Assembly: GCF_000019085.1 (NCBI RefSeq)
Contig: NC_010321.1
Coordinates: 2,057,001 to 2,121,000, forward strand
Source of the DNA: Thermoanaerobacter pseudethanolicus ATCC 33223
Lineage (GTDB): Bacteria; Bacillota; Thermoanaerobacteria; Thermoanaerobacterales; Thermoanaerobacteraceae
Direction of reading: 5' to 3'
Length of the DNA: 64,000 nucleotides
Shown here piece by piece: positions 1 through 8,385 of the stretch (position 1 is its first letter; every line of letters begins with the position of its first letter). The notes under the pieces were generated by a model, which did not search any database, had not been told where the DNA came from, and worked only from the letters and a program-made list of their open reading frames with translations. Both the position numbers and the translations under genes were made by a program.

Positions 1-686
1 ACCCATGACTCATAAGGATATTGAGATGCATAAGGGGCTATAATAATGAAACTCTCATTTTCAGCTATTATCCTTTTACCTTCTTCTTTTTCATATTTGA
101 CAATTTCACAATAAGGACATTTGCCCTTCTTCTTAATATATTCTTGTGTACCTGTTACCTCTTTTTCTACTACATCTGGAATAAAAGAAATAGCTATAAT
201 CTGCCAGTGCCCGTGTTCTAAGGAAGCTCCTCCTCTTGCTCCAAAATTTTTGAACACCTGAATGTATTTTATTTTATCGTCTTGAGCAATTTTTTTATAA
301 CGCTCAATTATTGCCATAAAAACTTTTTGCATTTGCCCTAAAGATAAACTTCCAAAAGTTACATCGTGTTCTGGTGACTCTACTATCACTTCTGCTACAC
401 CATAACCATATTCTGCTTTATAAAGGGATGGTACCTCAAAGCTCTTTAAATCCCTATTCACGGCTGCAAATTTATTTTCAAATCCTCTCACTAACCAGTT
501 CCCTTTTTTATCCTTAATTTCAACTAAAGTAGGAGGAGTCATCTCTTCATTCATGGGGCAAAAAGGGCAAGTATTATTATTTTTCTTTCCCTCATAGTTT
601 ACATTGAAATCATGAGGTCTTTTACCTCGCTCTGTAGCTATAATTACCCTTTTACCAGTTATAAGGTCATATCTTATTTCGGACAT
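1..686 (-). CDS. galT: GalT-like nucleotidyltransferase, 3' end outside window
   Basis: This is the 5' part of a gene read leftward, and its end lies beyond base 1. The start is the ATG at 684-686, behind an AGGAGAGGT ribosome site. The protein opens MSEIRYDLITGKRVIIAT and has CPFC and CPYC zinc-type pairs. A histidine-triad block reads GGASLEHGHWQI, where galactose-1-phosphate uridylyltransferases have HPHxQ, and PYES-W appears near the window edge, as in GalT. GalT moves UMP between UDP-glucose and galactose-1-phosphate in the cytoplasm. The HGHWQ variant of the triad means a related sugar-1-phosphate nucleotidyltransferase is possible. Two operator-like boxes lie upstream. Confidence 0.75.
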   Translation of the reverse strand, partial: MSEIRYDLITGKRVIIATERGKRPHDFNVNYEGKKNNNTCPFCPMNEEMTPPTLVEIKDKKGNWLVRGFENKFAAVNRDLKSFEVPSLYKAEYGYGVAEVIVESPEHDVTFGSLSLGQMQKVFMAIIERYKKIAQDDKIKYIQVFKNFGARGGASLEHGHWQIIAISFIPDVVEKEVTGTQEYIKKKGKCPYCEIVKYEKEEGKRIIAENESFIIIAPYASQYPYESW

Positions 687-716
687 TTGTAAGACCTCTC
701 CTATTCTTTTTAGTAA

Positions 717-818
717 ATGCAATCGAATGCATCCCACATTAAAAAAAGAATTTGATTAATTTTGAAAATTAATCAAATCGGGGAGAAATGTCAAGAACTT
801 TTATGCAACCGAATGCAT
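717..818 (-). promoter_or_regulatory. galT promoter with paired LacI-type operator boxes
   Basis: Reading leftward, TTGACA (789-794) and TAATTT (766-771) are 17 bases apart and would serve the galT-like gene. Two near-identical 16-base boxes, ATGCAAYCGAATGCAT, lie at 717-732 and 803-818, one on each side of the promoter. Their central CG and dyad resemble operators of LacI/GalR repressors. A 27-base palindrome (751-777, 13-base arms) covers the -10 region. The arrangement suggests repression by looping, but no matching repressor gene is adjacent. Apart from this element and the next promoter, 687-1008 holds no gene. Confidence 0.55.
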
Positions 819-929
819 TCTACTATTATAATATACTTTTCCTTTAAAATTGTCAATGTTTTTTTGAAGATTACTGCTTCATTTTTTAATAATTTCTTCT
901 CATGAAGGAAAAAATAAAACAAAAAACTG

Positions 930-958
930 TTGACAAAACTAAAAATTAATATTATAAT
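930..958 (+). promoter_or_regulatory. Consensus sigma-A promoter of the perR-prx operon
   Basis: TTGACA at 930-935 and TATAAT at 953-958 are exactly 17 bases apart, a perfect housekeeping promoter about 50 bases before the small winged-helix gene. A half-match to a PerR box (TTATAAT) overlaps the -10, so autoregulation by the downstream Fur-family protein is plausible, but the second half of the box is poor. Confidence 0.7.
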
Positions 959-1008
959 AAAATTGAAATCAATACAAAATTAAATTTAATACAAATGAGG
1001 TGAGATAA

Positions 1009-1185
1009 ATGGAAGTAAAAGAGTTGGTACTAAAAACTTTAAAAGAATCCTCTGAACCTTTAAGACCAGGAGATATTGCTCAAAAAGCTAATTTAGACAA
1101 AAAAGAAGTAGACAAAGCTATAAAAGAGCTAAAAAAAGAGGACTTGATAATGTCTCCCAAAAGATGCTACTACGCAGCAAAATAA
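1009..1185 (+). CDS. Small winged-helix-like protein (58 aa)
   Basis: This 58-residue ORF starts at an ATG behind GAGGTGAGA, directly downstream of a consensus promoter, and ends 16 bases before the Fur-family gene. The sequence (MEVKELVLKTLKESSEPLRP, then GDIAQKANLDKKEVDKAIKE) reads as three helices of a winged helix-turn-helix, followed by KEDLIMSPKRCYYAAK, which could be the wing. This suggests a DNA-binding or adaptor protein in the peroxide operon. It has one cysteine near the C-terminus. The family is not recognised with certainty. The good ribosome site, position and codon use support it being a real gene. Confidence 0.75.
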   Translation: MEVKELVLKTLKESSEPLRPGDIAQKANLDKKEVDKAIKELKKEDLIMSPKRCYYAAK

Positions 1186-1201
1186 TCGTGAGAAAGAAGT
1201 A

Positions 1202-1636
1202 ATGAAAATGACTTATACAATAGAGCAATTAAAAGATTATTTAAAGAGACATGATATAAAGCCTTCTACCATAAGGATAAAAGTATTAGAATACCTTTTA
1301 AACAATAGAATACACCCAACAGCTGATGACATTTATCAATACTTGATAAGCGAAATACCAACCCTTTCAAAAACCAGTATTTACAACACATTGGAATTGT
1401 TTATGGAAAAAGGAGTTGTAAATGCTTTATCTTTGAAAGAAAAAGAATTGCGATATGATATAAACACTTACTTTCACGGACACTTTAAATGTGAAATATG
1501 TGGCAACGTATATGATTTTCCCGTATCAGAGGAAATTATAAATGTAGAAGAATTAAAAGGCTTTGTAATTAGAAATGTTGACATAAATGTTTATGGCATA
1601 TGCAAAAAATGTAATGAGAAAAATAAGGAGGTTTAA
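1202..1636 (+). CDS. perR: Fur-family peroxide regulator PerR
   Basis: This 144-residue Fur-superfamily repressor has an N-terminal winged helix (residues about 1-80, with IHPTADDIYQYL) and a C-terminal metal-binding dimerisation domain. Visible features are the CEIC and CKKC zinc pairs, the YDINTYFHGHF segment with the Asp/His ligands of the regulatory iron site, and a later Asp in NVDINVYG. PerR proteins sense peroxide by iron-catalysed histidine oxidation and release their operators. The gene lies 3 bases before a peroxiredoxin gene, which favours PerR over Fur or Zur. It may also act on other metal genes in the window, but that is inference. Confidence 0.8.
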   Translation: MKMTYTIEQLKDYLKRHDIKPSTIRIKVLEYLLNNRIHPTADDIYQYLISEIPTLSKTSIYNTLELFMEKGVVNALSLKEKELRYDINTYFHGHFKCEICGNVYDFPVSEEIINVEELKGFVIRNVDINVYGICKKCNEKNKEV

Positions 1637-1639
1637 AAA

Positions 1640-2302
1640 ATGGAGGAAATTAGAATGAAATTGTTAGGAGAAAAATTCCCATCTATGGAGGTAGTAACAA
1701 CTCAAGGAGTAAAGAGACTGCCTGAGGATTACGCGGGAAAGTGGTTTGTGCTTTTTAGCCACCCAGCAGACTTTACACCAGTTTGCACAACAGAATTTGT
1801 AGAATTTGCAAGGAAAGCTAATGACTTTAAAGAATTAAACACTGAATTAATAGGTCTATCAGTTGACCAAGTTTTCTCCCACATAAAATGGGTAGAGTGG
1901 ATAAAGGACAACACAAACATAGCTATTCCTTTCCCAGTAATAGCTGATGACTTAGGAAAAGTCTCTAACCAATTAGGAATGATTCATCCAGGCAAAGGTA
2001 CCAATACTGTAAGAGCAGTATTTATAGTAGACGACAAAGGAACAATAAGACTTATAATGTATTATCCACAAGAAGTTGGAAGAAATGTAGATGAAATATT
2101 AAGAGCATTAAAAGCATTGCAAACAGCAGACCAATACGGCGTGGCACTCCCTGAAAAATGGCCAAATAACTACTTAATTAAAGACCATGTAATAGTCCCA
2201 CCATCCACTGATGAAGCTTCTGCAAATGAAAGAAAAGAAAAAATTAAATCAAAAGAAATTGAAGCTTTTGACTGGTGGTTTGTACACAAGCCTTTGAAAT
2301 AA
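1640..2302 (+). CDS. Peroxiredoxin, 1-Cys/Prx6 type
   Basis: This 220-residue peroxiredoxin reduces hydrogen peroxide and organic peroxides. The active-site segment [13 protein letters not shown] carries the peroxidatic cysteine near residue 49. A conserved Arg in [14 protein letters not shown] and the long C-terminal arm ([16 protein letters not shown], then [10 protein letters not shown]) mark the Prx6-like family common in thermophiles. The start is set by AAGGAGGT seven bases ahead of the ATG. It is co-transcribed with the PerR-like gene and closed by a strong terminator. In strict anaerobes such enzymes usually draw electrons from rubredoxin- or thioredoxin-like partners, and none is encoded next to it. 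Confidence 0.9.
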   Translation: MEEIRMKLLGEKFPSMEVVTTQGVKRLPEDYAGKWFVLFSHPADFTPVCTTEFVEFARKANDFKELNTELIGLSVDQVFSHIKWVEWIKDNTNIAIPFPVIADDLGKVSNQLGMIHPGKGTNTVRAVFIVDDKGTIRLIMYYPQEVGRNVDEILRALKALQTADQYGVALPEKWPNNYLIKDHVIVPPSTDEASANERKEKIKSKEIEAFDWWFVHKPLK

Positions 2303-2334
2303 GGTCACTCATAAAATATCCCTTCTTTTCGACA

Positions 2335-2375
2335 GCGACGACCTCTTTAACAAAGTAGGTCGTCGCTTTAGTTTG
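2335..2375 (+). terminator. Rho-independent terminator of perR-prx operon
   Basis: A perfect 10-base stem, GCGACGACCT (2335-2344) with AGGTCGTCGC (2357-2366), has a 12-base loop and is followed by TTTAGTTTG. It lies 32 bases after the peroxiredoxin stop codon. Confidence 0.85.
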
Positions 2376-2442
2376 CTGATAAATGAAATCTTTATGAGAT
2401 GTGATATAATGGAAGTAAGCTTAAGTTGATAGGGGGATAAAA

Positions 2443-3480
2443 ATGAAATATATAGATTTGAGAAGCGATACAGTAACTCTTCCAACACAAGAAATGCGAG
2501 AAGCTATGTATAAAGCTGAGGTAGGTGATGACGTCTACGGCGAAGAACCTACAGTGAGAAAACTTGAAGAAATGGCAGCAGAAATGTTGGGAAAAGAAGC
2601 AGCAATGCTAGTAACAAGCGGTACACAAGGTAACCAAGTCTCAATAATGACTCACACTCATCCAGGAGAAGAAATTATTGTAGAAGAAAACTGCCATATC
2701 ATAACTTATGAAGTTGGAGGAGTGGGATACCTTGCAGGCGTACAGACAAAAGCTTTGAAAAGCAACAAAGGTGTCTTAAATCCTGCCGATGTAGAAAAGG
2801 CCATAAGGCCAAAGGACATACATTACCCCGTCACAAGTCTTATCTGCCTTGAAAATACTCATAACAGAGCTGGTGGCACTGTAACTCCAATTGAAATTAT
2901 GAAGGAAATATACGAAATAGCTCAAAAACATAATATACCTGTTCATTTAGATGGTGCGAGAATATTCAATGCCGCTACTTATCTTAAAGTAGATGTAAGA
3001 GAAATAGCCAAATATGCAGATAGTGTAATGTTTTGCCTCTCCAAAGGCTTATGCGCCCCTATTGGGTCGGTAGTCGTCGGCACAAAAGATTTCATTGAAA
3101 AAGCAAGAAAATACCGCAAAATGTTAGGTGGTGGAATGAGACAAGCAGGTTTTATTGCAGCTGCTGGCATTGTAGCACTTGAAAAAATGACAAAAAGGCT
3201 ACAGGAAGACCATGACAATGCAAGATTTTTAGCAGAAGGATTAAAAAATATACCGGGAATAAACCTCGACCTGGAAACAGTGCAGACTAATATTGTAATG
3301 ACAGACATTTCAGGCACAGGAATGACAGGTAAGGAACTATCCTTAAGACTAAAAGAGCATGGAATTTTAATAAACGACGGGAATGATTTTGCAGTAAGAT
3401 TTGTAACTCATTATTACATAAGTAAAAAAGAGATTGAAAAAACTCTCGATGCAATTGAGAAAATTGTAAGACAGTTTTAG
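2443..3480 (+). CDS. ltaE: Low-specificity L-threonine aldolase
   Basis: This 345-residue PLP enzyme of the beta-eliminating lyase / threonine aldolase family cleaves L-threonine or L-allo-threonine to glycine and acetaldehyde in the cytoplasm. The N-terminus (YIDLRSDTVTLPTQEMREAM, then DDVYGEEPTV) is typical of the family. The PLP lysine is in FCLSKGLCAPIGSVVVG near residue 205, and HLDGARIFNA carries the Asp that contacts the cofactor. Length is normal for the family. The start follows a TAGGGGGAT ribosome site, with a TATAAT box about 35 bases upstream. The gene stands alone and converges on sbcC. Confidence 0.93.
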   Translation: MKYIDLRSDTVTLPTQEMREAMYKAEVGDDVYGEEPTVRKLEEMAAEMLGKEAAMLVTSGTQGNQVSIMTHTHPGEEIIVEENCHIITYEVGGVGYLAGVQTKALKSNKGVLNPADVEKAIRPKDIHYPVTSLICLENTHNRAGGTVTPIEIMKEIYEIAQKHNIPVHLDGARIFNAATYLKVDVREIAKYADSVMFCLSKGLCAPIGSVVVGTKDFIEKARKYRKMLGGGMRQAGFIAAAGIVALEKMTKRLQEDHDNARFLAEGLKNIPGINLDLETVQTNIVMTDISGTGMTGKELSLRLKEHGILINDGNDFAVRFVTHYYISKKEIEKTLDAIEKIVRQF

Positions 3481-3503
3481 AGAGAAGGTATCCCCTTCTC
3501 TCT
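3479..3503. terminator. Bidirectional terminator overlapping two stop codons
   Basis: The 10-base stem AGAGAGAAGG / CCTTCTCTCT with a 5-base loop begins inside the stop codon of the threonine aldolase gene and ends inside the stop codon of the convergent sbcC gene. It probably ends transcription from both sides, although U-tracts are short. Confidence 0.6.
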
Positions 3504-6500
3504 ATGTATATTCTATTCTCACCTTACTCCCTTCGCCAGAGACGGCAGGTGGTGTAACAATTAGTTTTACAGGTACTCTGCCTTTTAATTCATCTACATG
3601 GCTTATTATGCCCACTACCATTTTGTCTTTTTTAAGCCTTTCTAAAGAGGTCATCACTATATCCAAAAGTTCCGCATCAAGACTTCCAAAACCTTCATCT
3701 AAGAAAAAGAATTCTAAAGGTGCTCTTCCCTTTAATTGTATATGAGAAGAAAGAGCCAAAGCCAAAGAAAGGGATGTCAAAAAAGTTTCACCGCCAGATA
3801 AAGTATCTACAGACCTTCTTACTCCGCCATTGAAGTCATCTCTCATTACAAAATTGTTGTCTGAATCAATCTCAAGGGCATACCTTCCCCTGCTTATTTC
3901 CTTAAGCCTTTTTGATGCAAAAAAGGTTATATATTTAAGCTGTCTTGCGGCAATAAAATCTACAAATTTATTTCCCTGAAAAAGATTGTCCAATTCATTT
4001 AATATATCCACTACACGCTCTAATTCCTTTTTCTGCTTTGTAAATTCTTCTACTTTTTGCAAATTCTCTTGCATATCTGAAATAGCCTTTTCTGTAGCGC
4101 CTATTTCCTTCCTTTTTTCGTTTAAGACCTGTTCCAACCCTTTAATGCTTTCTTCTAATTGATTCCATTCTTCTTCATTAATTTTCTGCCCCTTTAATAT
4201 CTCCATCAGTCTGTCTATACTTTTGTTTACAGATACATATTCATTTTCAAAATTCTTAATTTCTTCCTCAATTTTTTTAATATTTTCACTGTCTAATAAA
4301 TACTCCAAAGCCTCTTTTTTATCCTTAAATCCCTTTTCTAATAGAGCATTTTCTAATTTTTCACTTTGTTCCCTAAACATATTATTTAAAAGGTCCCGAC
4401 TCTTACAGGCAGATATCTTTTTACTCTCTATATTTTGTTTATCCTTTCTTGCCTTTTCTAAAGTTTCTTTTAAAACACTCTCCATTTTTGTAATTTTTTC
4501 TTTATTATACTGAATCTCTTTTAAATATTCTTCTATGTCTCTACCTTCTGATAAAGAATCAAACTCCTGCTGCCTCTCCCGAAGGTTTTTACTTTTTTCC
4601 TTACCTATTTCCTCTATCTGTCCTTTCCTTATTGAAAGAGCATTGAGATTGTTTGAAAGGGTTTCCTTTTTATTTGTCAATTCTTCAATCGTATTTTTAA
4701 AATTCTCTATTTCATTCCTCAGGCCTTCTATTTCCCTCTCTTTTTGATTTATTTCTTCCACTTTTTCTTTAAAATCTGAAATCCCCAATTCTTCCCTTGA
4801 TATTCTTAACTGACCTTCTAATTCACTGTAAGTTATACTAATAGCCTCAAGAGAAGACTCAAACTCTTTCAAAAGGCTAATATCTTTATTTATACCTTCT
4901 TTTAATCTTGTATGTTCTAAATCTAAACTTGCTTTTTCCTCCTTTAATTTTTTAATTAAGGTCTCTAATCCTTCCTTACTCTTATTCCATTTTTCTAATT
5001 TTTCTTTCCACTGTATAAAATCAGACTCCATCTTATTTAATTCTTCTTCTAACTTTAAAAGGTTAATGTCTTTTAATATATCCCACAGTTTATCATATTC
5101 TTTTTTATACATCTCTTCTTTGACTTCTATTCCTGATAATTCACCTTTTAATTTAAAAAGCTTACTTTGATAGTCCATTATATCCTTTTCTAAGTTTGCC
5201 TTTATTTCCTGCTTTTCTTTTATTAAGTCTTCCTCTACCTTTTGTGCCAATCTTACATGATGAATCGAACCACAGACAGGACAGGGAACACCTTCTTTTA
5301 ATCCCTCTGCCAGTTCACCTGCCATGTTGTTTTTTACAAGTTCCTCTATATCTTTTTTTACTTCTTCCAAACTATTATTTTTATTTTTTAATTTCTCTTC
5401 AATCTCTTTTATCTCATTATTTATTTCTTCTTTTATTTTTAAAATTTCTTTTAAATTATTTTCCGCCTCATTTTTTAACTTTTCTTTTTCTTTCAATTCT
5501 AAAATTTCTACTCTTTTTCTTTCTAAACTTTTTTGCAGGTCCAAAAGGTCTTCATTTGTGGGAGGCTTTTGCATTTCAAGTTTTTTTATATTATTGTCAA
5601 CCTCTTGTATTTCTTTTTCTTTTCGTTTCAATAAATTATCTATTTTTTCAATATCTTTCTGCTGCTTACCTATTAGCTCTTTTAATTCTAAAATTCTTTT
5701 CTCCTTTTCTTTTTTCTCTTTGTCTGCCCTTTCAAACTCTTTCTGAATCTCAAAAGCAGCAAAAATTTTTTCCCTTTTATTCGAATCAACTTTAATTTCA
5801 TTAATTCTTTTTTCCTTCTCACCCAACTGTCTTTTTGCTATATCTATAGAATCGGACAGGGCTTTTATTTCTCTTTCTATCCCATCTATCTGCTTTTTTA
5901 AATCTTTATACTCCTTTACAAGTTTCTCCCTTTCACTATTAATCTTTTTTATCTCATCTCTCAGTTTAAAAGCCCTTTTAAGCCTTTCTTCCTTTTCAAT
6001 TATGAGAGGAATTTTTTCTTCCTTTTCTTTTAATGAAGCCTCATATTCTTTTTCTACCTTCTCAAGTAATTTTTCAGCCTCCTCCAACTCTTTAGAATAC
6101 TTTTCCACATCCTTTTGATTTAAAATGAGTTTTTTCTCTGTCTCCACTAAAGAGTCTATATACGGTTTTACTGATAATGCCTTTTCCGCTTTTTTTAACT
6201 TTTCCTTTTTATCTTCTATTTCTTTTAATTGCTGGTCTAAGACTTCCTTCTTATGCAAAAATTGATTTAACTCCTGCTGTTTTTCCCATATCCCTTTAAG
6301 TTTTTCCCTTTCTTTATCTAATTTATCCTTTTGTTCTTTTAAAGTTTTCTCTTCTTCTTTTAAAATCTCAAACTTTTTCTTTAAATCTTCCAATGCTTCT
6401 TTAGTAACACCTTCGTGCTGACTTAACTTCGCATTTACCTCATTCAATAAATTACTTTTTTCTCTCTTTACATCTCTTATTCTAACAAGTAATTTGCTTC

Positions 6501-7044
6501 CATACTTTTCTAAGCCAAAAATCCTCTCTAACATGTCCCTTCTTTCTTTGCCTGTTAGCTTTAAAAATTCACTAAATTTCCCTTGTGGAAGCACTACAGA
6601 ACGAGTAAAATCCTCTGCTGTAAGTCCAATTAAATCCACTATTTTTTGCTGAACTTCCCTATCTTTTTCTGCCAAAACTCTTTCTCCACTTTCCCCTATT
6701 TCCCGCAGTCTTGCTAATGTAGTTTTATAACCGCCGCTTTTTGCGTCCCTTTTTACATTTCTCTCAACTATATACCTTTTTCTTGCCCCATCAACACCTA
6801 TTTCAAACTGGTATGTCAAAGACATAGATGTAGATTGAGTATTTATAAAATCCTTGCTATTTCTGGGAATTTTCCCGTACATTGAAAGAGTAATTGCATC
6901 TATAATAGTGGATTTTCCACTTCCTGTGGGACCAAATATGCCAAAAAGTCCTTTTTCTGTTAGGACTTCAAAATCAATAATTTGTTCTTCTACAAAACTA
7001 TTAAGCCCAGCAATTTTAAGCTTCAGAGGTCTCATCTTCCTCAT
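3502..7044 (-). CDS. sbcC: Exonuclease SbcC (Rad50-like ATPase)
   Basis: This 1,180-residue SMC-like ATPase partners SbcD in the double-strand nuclease that opens hairpins and processes protein-blocked DNA ends. The N-terminal Walker A is GPTGSGKSTIIDAITL near residue 38. Long charged coiled coils flank a CPVC zinc hook near the middle (VPCPVCGSIHH). The C-terminal part has the signature LSGGETFLTSLSLALAL and Walker B FFLDEGFGSLD. The gene overlaps the end of sbcD by 29 bases, so translation is coupled. An in-frame ATG three codons in, at 7033-7035, is an equally possible start. The coil-coding region gives low-complexity antisense ORFs, which are artefacts. Confidence 0.95.
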   Translation of the reverse strand: MRKMRPLKLKIAGLNSFVEEQIIDFEVLTEKGLFGIFGPTGSGKSTIIDAITLSMYGKIPRNSKDFINTQSTSMSLTYQFEIGVDGARKRYIVERNVKRDAKSGGYKTTLARLREIGESGERVLAEKDREVQQKIVDLIGLTAEDFTRSVVLPQGKFSEFLKLTGKERRDMLERIFGLEKYGSKLLVRIRDVKREKSNLLNEVNAKLSQHEGVTKEALEDLKKKFEILKEEEKTLKEQKDKLDKEREKLKGIWEKQQELNQFLHKKEVLDQQLKEIEDKKEKLKKAEKALSVKPYIDSLVETEKKLILNQKDVEKYSKELEEAEKLLEKVEKEYEASLKEKEEKIPLIIEKEERLKRAFKLRDEIKKINSEREKLVKEYKDLKKQIDGIEREIKALSDSIDIAKRQLGEKEKRINEIKVDSNKREKIFAAFEIQKEFERADKEKKEKEKRILELKELIGKQQKDIEKIDNLLKRKEKEIQEVDNNIKKLEMQKPPTNEDLLDLQKSLERKRVEILELKEKEKLKNEAENNLKEILKIKEEINNEIKEIEEKLKNKNNSLEEVKKDIEELVKNNMAGELAEGLKEGVPCPVCGSIHHVRLAQKVEEDLIKEKQEIKANLEKDIMDYQSKLFKLKGELSGIEVKEEMYKKEYDKLWDILKDINLLKLEEELNKMESDFIQWKEKLEKWNKSKEGLETLIKKLKEEKASLDLEHTRLKEGINKDISLLKEFESSLEAISITYSELEGQLRISREELGISDFKEKVEEINQKEREIEGLRNEIENFKNTIEELTNKKETLSNNLNALSIRKGQIEEIGKEKSKNLRERQQEFDSLSEGRDIEEYLKEIQYNKEKITKMESVLKETLEKARKDKQNIESKKISACKSRDLLNNMFREQSEKLENALLEKGFKDKKEALEYLLDSENIKKIEEEIKNFENEYVSVNKSIDRLMEILKGQKINEEEWNQLEESIKGLEQVLNEKRKEIGATEKAISDMQENLQKVEEFTKQKKELERVVDILNELDNLFQGNKFVDFIAARQLKYITFFASKRLKEISRGRYALEIDSDNNFVMRDDFNGGVRRSVDTLSGGETFLTSLSLALALSSHIQLKGRAPLEFFFLDEGFGSLDAELLDIVMTSLERLKKDKMVVGIISHVDELKGRVPVKLIVTPPAVSGEGSKVRIEYT

Positions 7045-8233
7045 CCTCTTCCTTTATTATACTCATAAAAAGTTCTAAAACCTCCTCTGTTGGAGGAACT
7101 TTGTTTTCCTTTAAATAAAATTCTTCAAAAAGTTCCTTTACACTTTTATCATCTATCTCATAGTCTTCAATTTCCATCTCATCCTCTGGCAAAATTGGCT
7201 TTATTTCAACTATATCCGGTAATATGCTCTTCATTTCTTTTATCTTTGAAGAAGGCAGTGGAAACTCAGTTTTAATCTCGAAATATGCCCATATATCTTT
7301 ATCCCTGTATTCATTGCAAATCTCTAAAGCTTCCTCTATACCATTACACCTAAACACTTCAATAGGCTTGTAATTTTTAAAATATATTTCCTTCACAAGT
7401 GCAGGTTCTCCTGCCTTTAAATCTACTAAATAAGCACATTTAGAATGGTTCATCTCACTTTTGCTGTACTGAAGAGGGGAACCAGAATAATAAGCAGGAA
7501 GAGTAGAAGAAATTCTCTGTGGTTTGTGAAGGTGTCCAAGAGCTATGTACTGTGCCTTTTGCGGCAGGTGCCTTATTTCTACTGTAAAACTTCCTCCCAA
7601 TTGAATTGGCCTTTCTGAACCTGACTCCTCTCCTCCTGCAACAAAAATATGAGATACCGCAATGTTTATAGTATCTTCTCTGTATTTTTTCGAAAGGTCA
7701 TTAAAAATTTCACCAACTCTTTCAGAGTAACTTTTCTGCCTTTTTTCTTCCTCCAATTCTGATGTAAAAATTTCATTTAGCCTTTTTTCACTGGGATAAG
7801 GAAGAGCTATAATTACAGCTTTTTCGCCTTTTATCTCAATTTCTAAAAAACCTTCTCCCGAATCTAAAATTTTAAACTTTCTAAAATCTCCTTTAGGAGC
7901 AATACTTTTAGGAGTACCTAAAAGTATCACTCCATGTTCATATGCAAGAGGGCTTGCAGCTGAAAGCCTCTCTGGATTATCATGATTTCCTGCTATGACC
8001 AAAATCACTCTTTCCCCGTTGGAAAGTTTTTTTAAAGTTGTGTAAAAAAGCATTTCCGCCCTTGCAGGAGGGTTTGAAGAATCGTATATATCCCCGGCAA
8101 TTATGACCAGGTCTACATTATTTTCCTCCACCATCTGCACAAAATCCTCTAAAAATTTCTCCTGCTCTTCAATCCTTGAAAAATTTTCAAGGCTTTTTCC
8201 CAAATGCCAGTCTGAAGTATGTAAAATCCTCAT
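7016..8233 (-). CDS. sbcD: Exonuclease SbcD (Mre11-like nuclease)
   Basis: This 405-residue calcineurin-like phosphoesterase is the catalytic subunit of SbcCD. All metal-binding motifs are visible: LHTSDWHLGK at the N-terminus, IIAGDIYDSSNPP, VIAGNHDNPERL, and ALGHLHKPQ near residue 230. The C-terminal capping region ends in an acidic tail (KEEDEEDETSEA). It is the first gene of the sbcDC operon, reading leftward, and sbcC starts inside its last codons. Upstream (8234-8385) lies only a long hairpin separating it from addA. Confidence 0.95.
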   Translation of the reverse strand: MRILHTSDWHLGKSLENFSRIEEQEKFLEDFVQMVEENNVDLVIIAGDIYDSSNPPARAEMLFYTTLKKLSNGERVILVIAGNHDNPERLSAASPLAYEHGVILLGTPKSIAPKGDFRKFKILDSGEGFLEIEIKGEKAVIIALPYPSEKRLNEIFTSELEEEKRQKSYSERVGEIFNDLSKKYREDTINIAVSHIFVAGGEESGSERPIQLGGSFTVEIRHLPQKAQYIALGHLHKPQRISSTLPAYYSGSPLQYSKSEMNHSKCAYLVDLKAGEPALVKEIYFKNYKPIEVFRCNGIEEALEICNEYRDKDIWAYFEIKTEFPLPSSKIKEMKSILPDIVEIKPILPEDEMEIEDYEIDDKSVKELFEEFYLKENKVPPTEEVLELFMSIIKEEDEEDETSEA

Positions 8234-8313
8234 TTTATCACCCTTAATATTTTATCTTTCACTTAGAAACGATAAACAATTGTTACAAGCTTATTATATC
8301 ATAAAACTTATAC

Positions 8314-8374
8314 CAAACAGAGGGGACGGTTCCTTTTGTTTGAGCCAAACAAAAAGAACCGTCCCCTCTGTTTG
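8314..8374. repeat. Near-perfect 29-bp-arm hairpin between addA and sbcD
   Basis: Two 29-base arms (8314-8342 and 8346-8374) pair with a single mismatch, which is G-U pairable in RNA, around a 3-base loop. Each arm carries the GGGGACGGTTC / GAACCGTCCCC core flanked by CAAAC. This core recurs as a dispersed intergenic palindrome in many Clostridia. It could act as a terminator for addBA or as a REP/MITE-like unit. A degenerate relative lies at 15588-15643, at the other end of addAB. Confidence 0.8.
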
Positions 8375-8385
8375 ACGCATGTCTA

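Noticed and set aside
21-221. 66-codon plus-strand ORF at the window start
   Set aside because: It is antisense to the galT-like gene, whose zinc and histidine motifs are clear.
5196-5795. Long plus-strand ORFs rich in Phe, Leu and Ser opposite sbcC
   Set aside because: They are antisense to the Lys/Glu-rich coiled-coil codons of sbcC, have no ribosome sites and look like nothing known.
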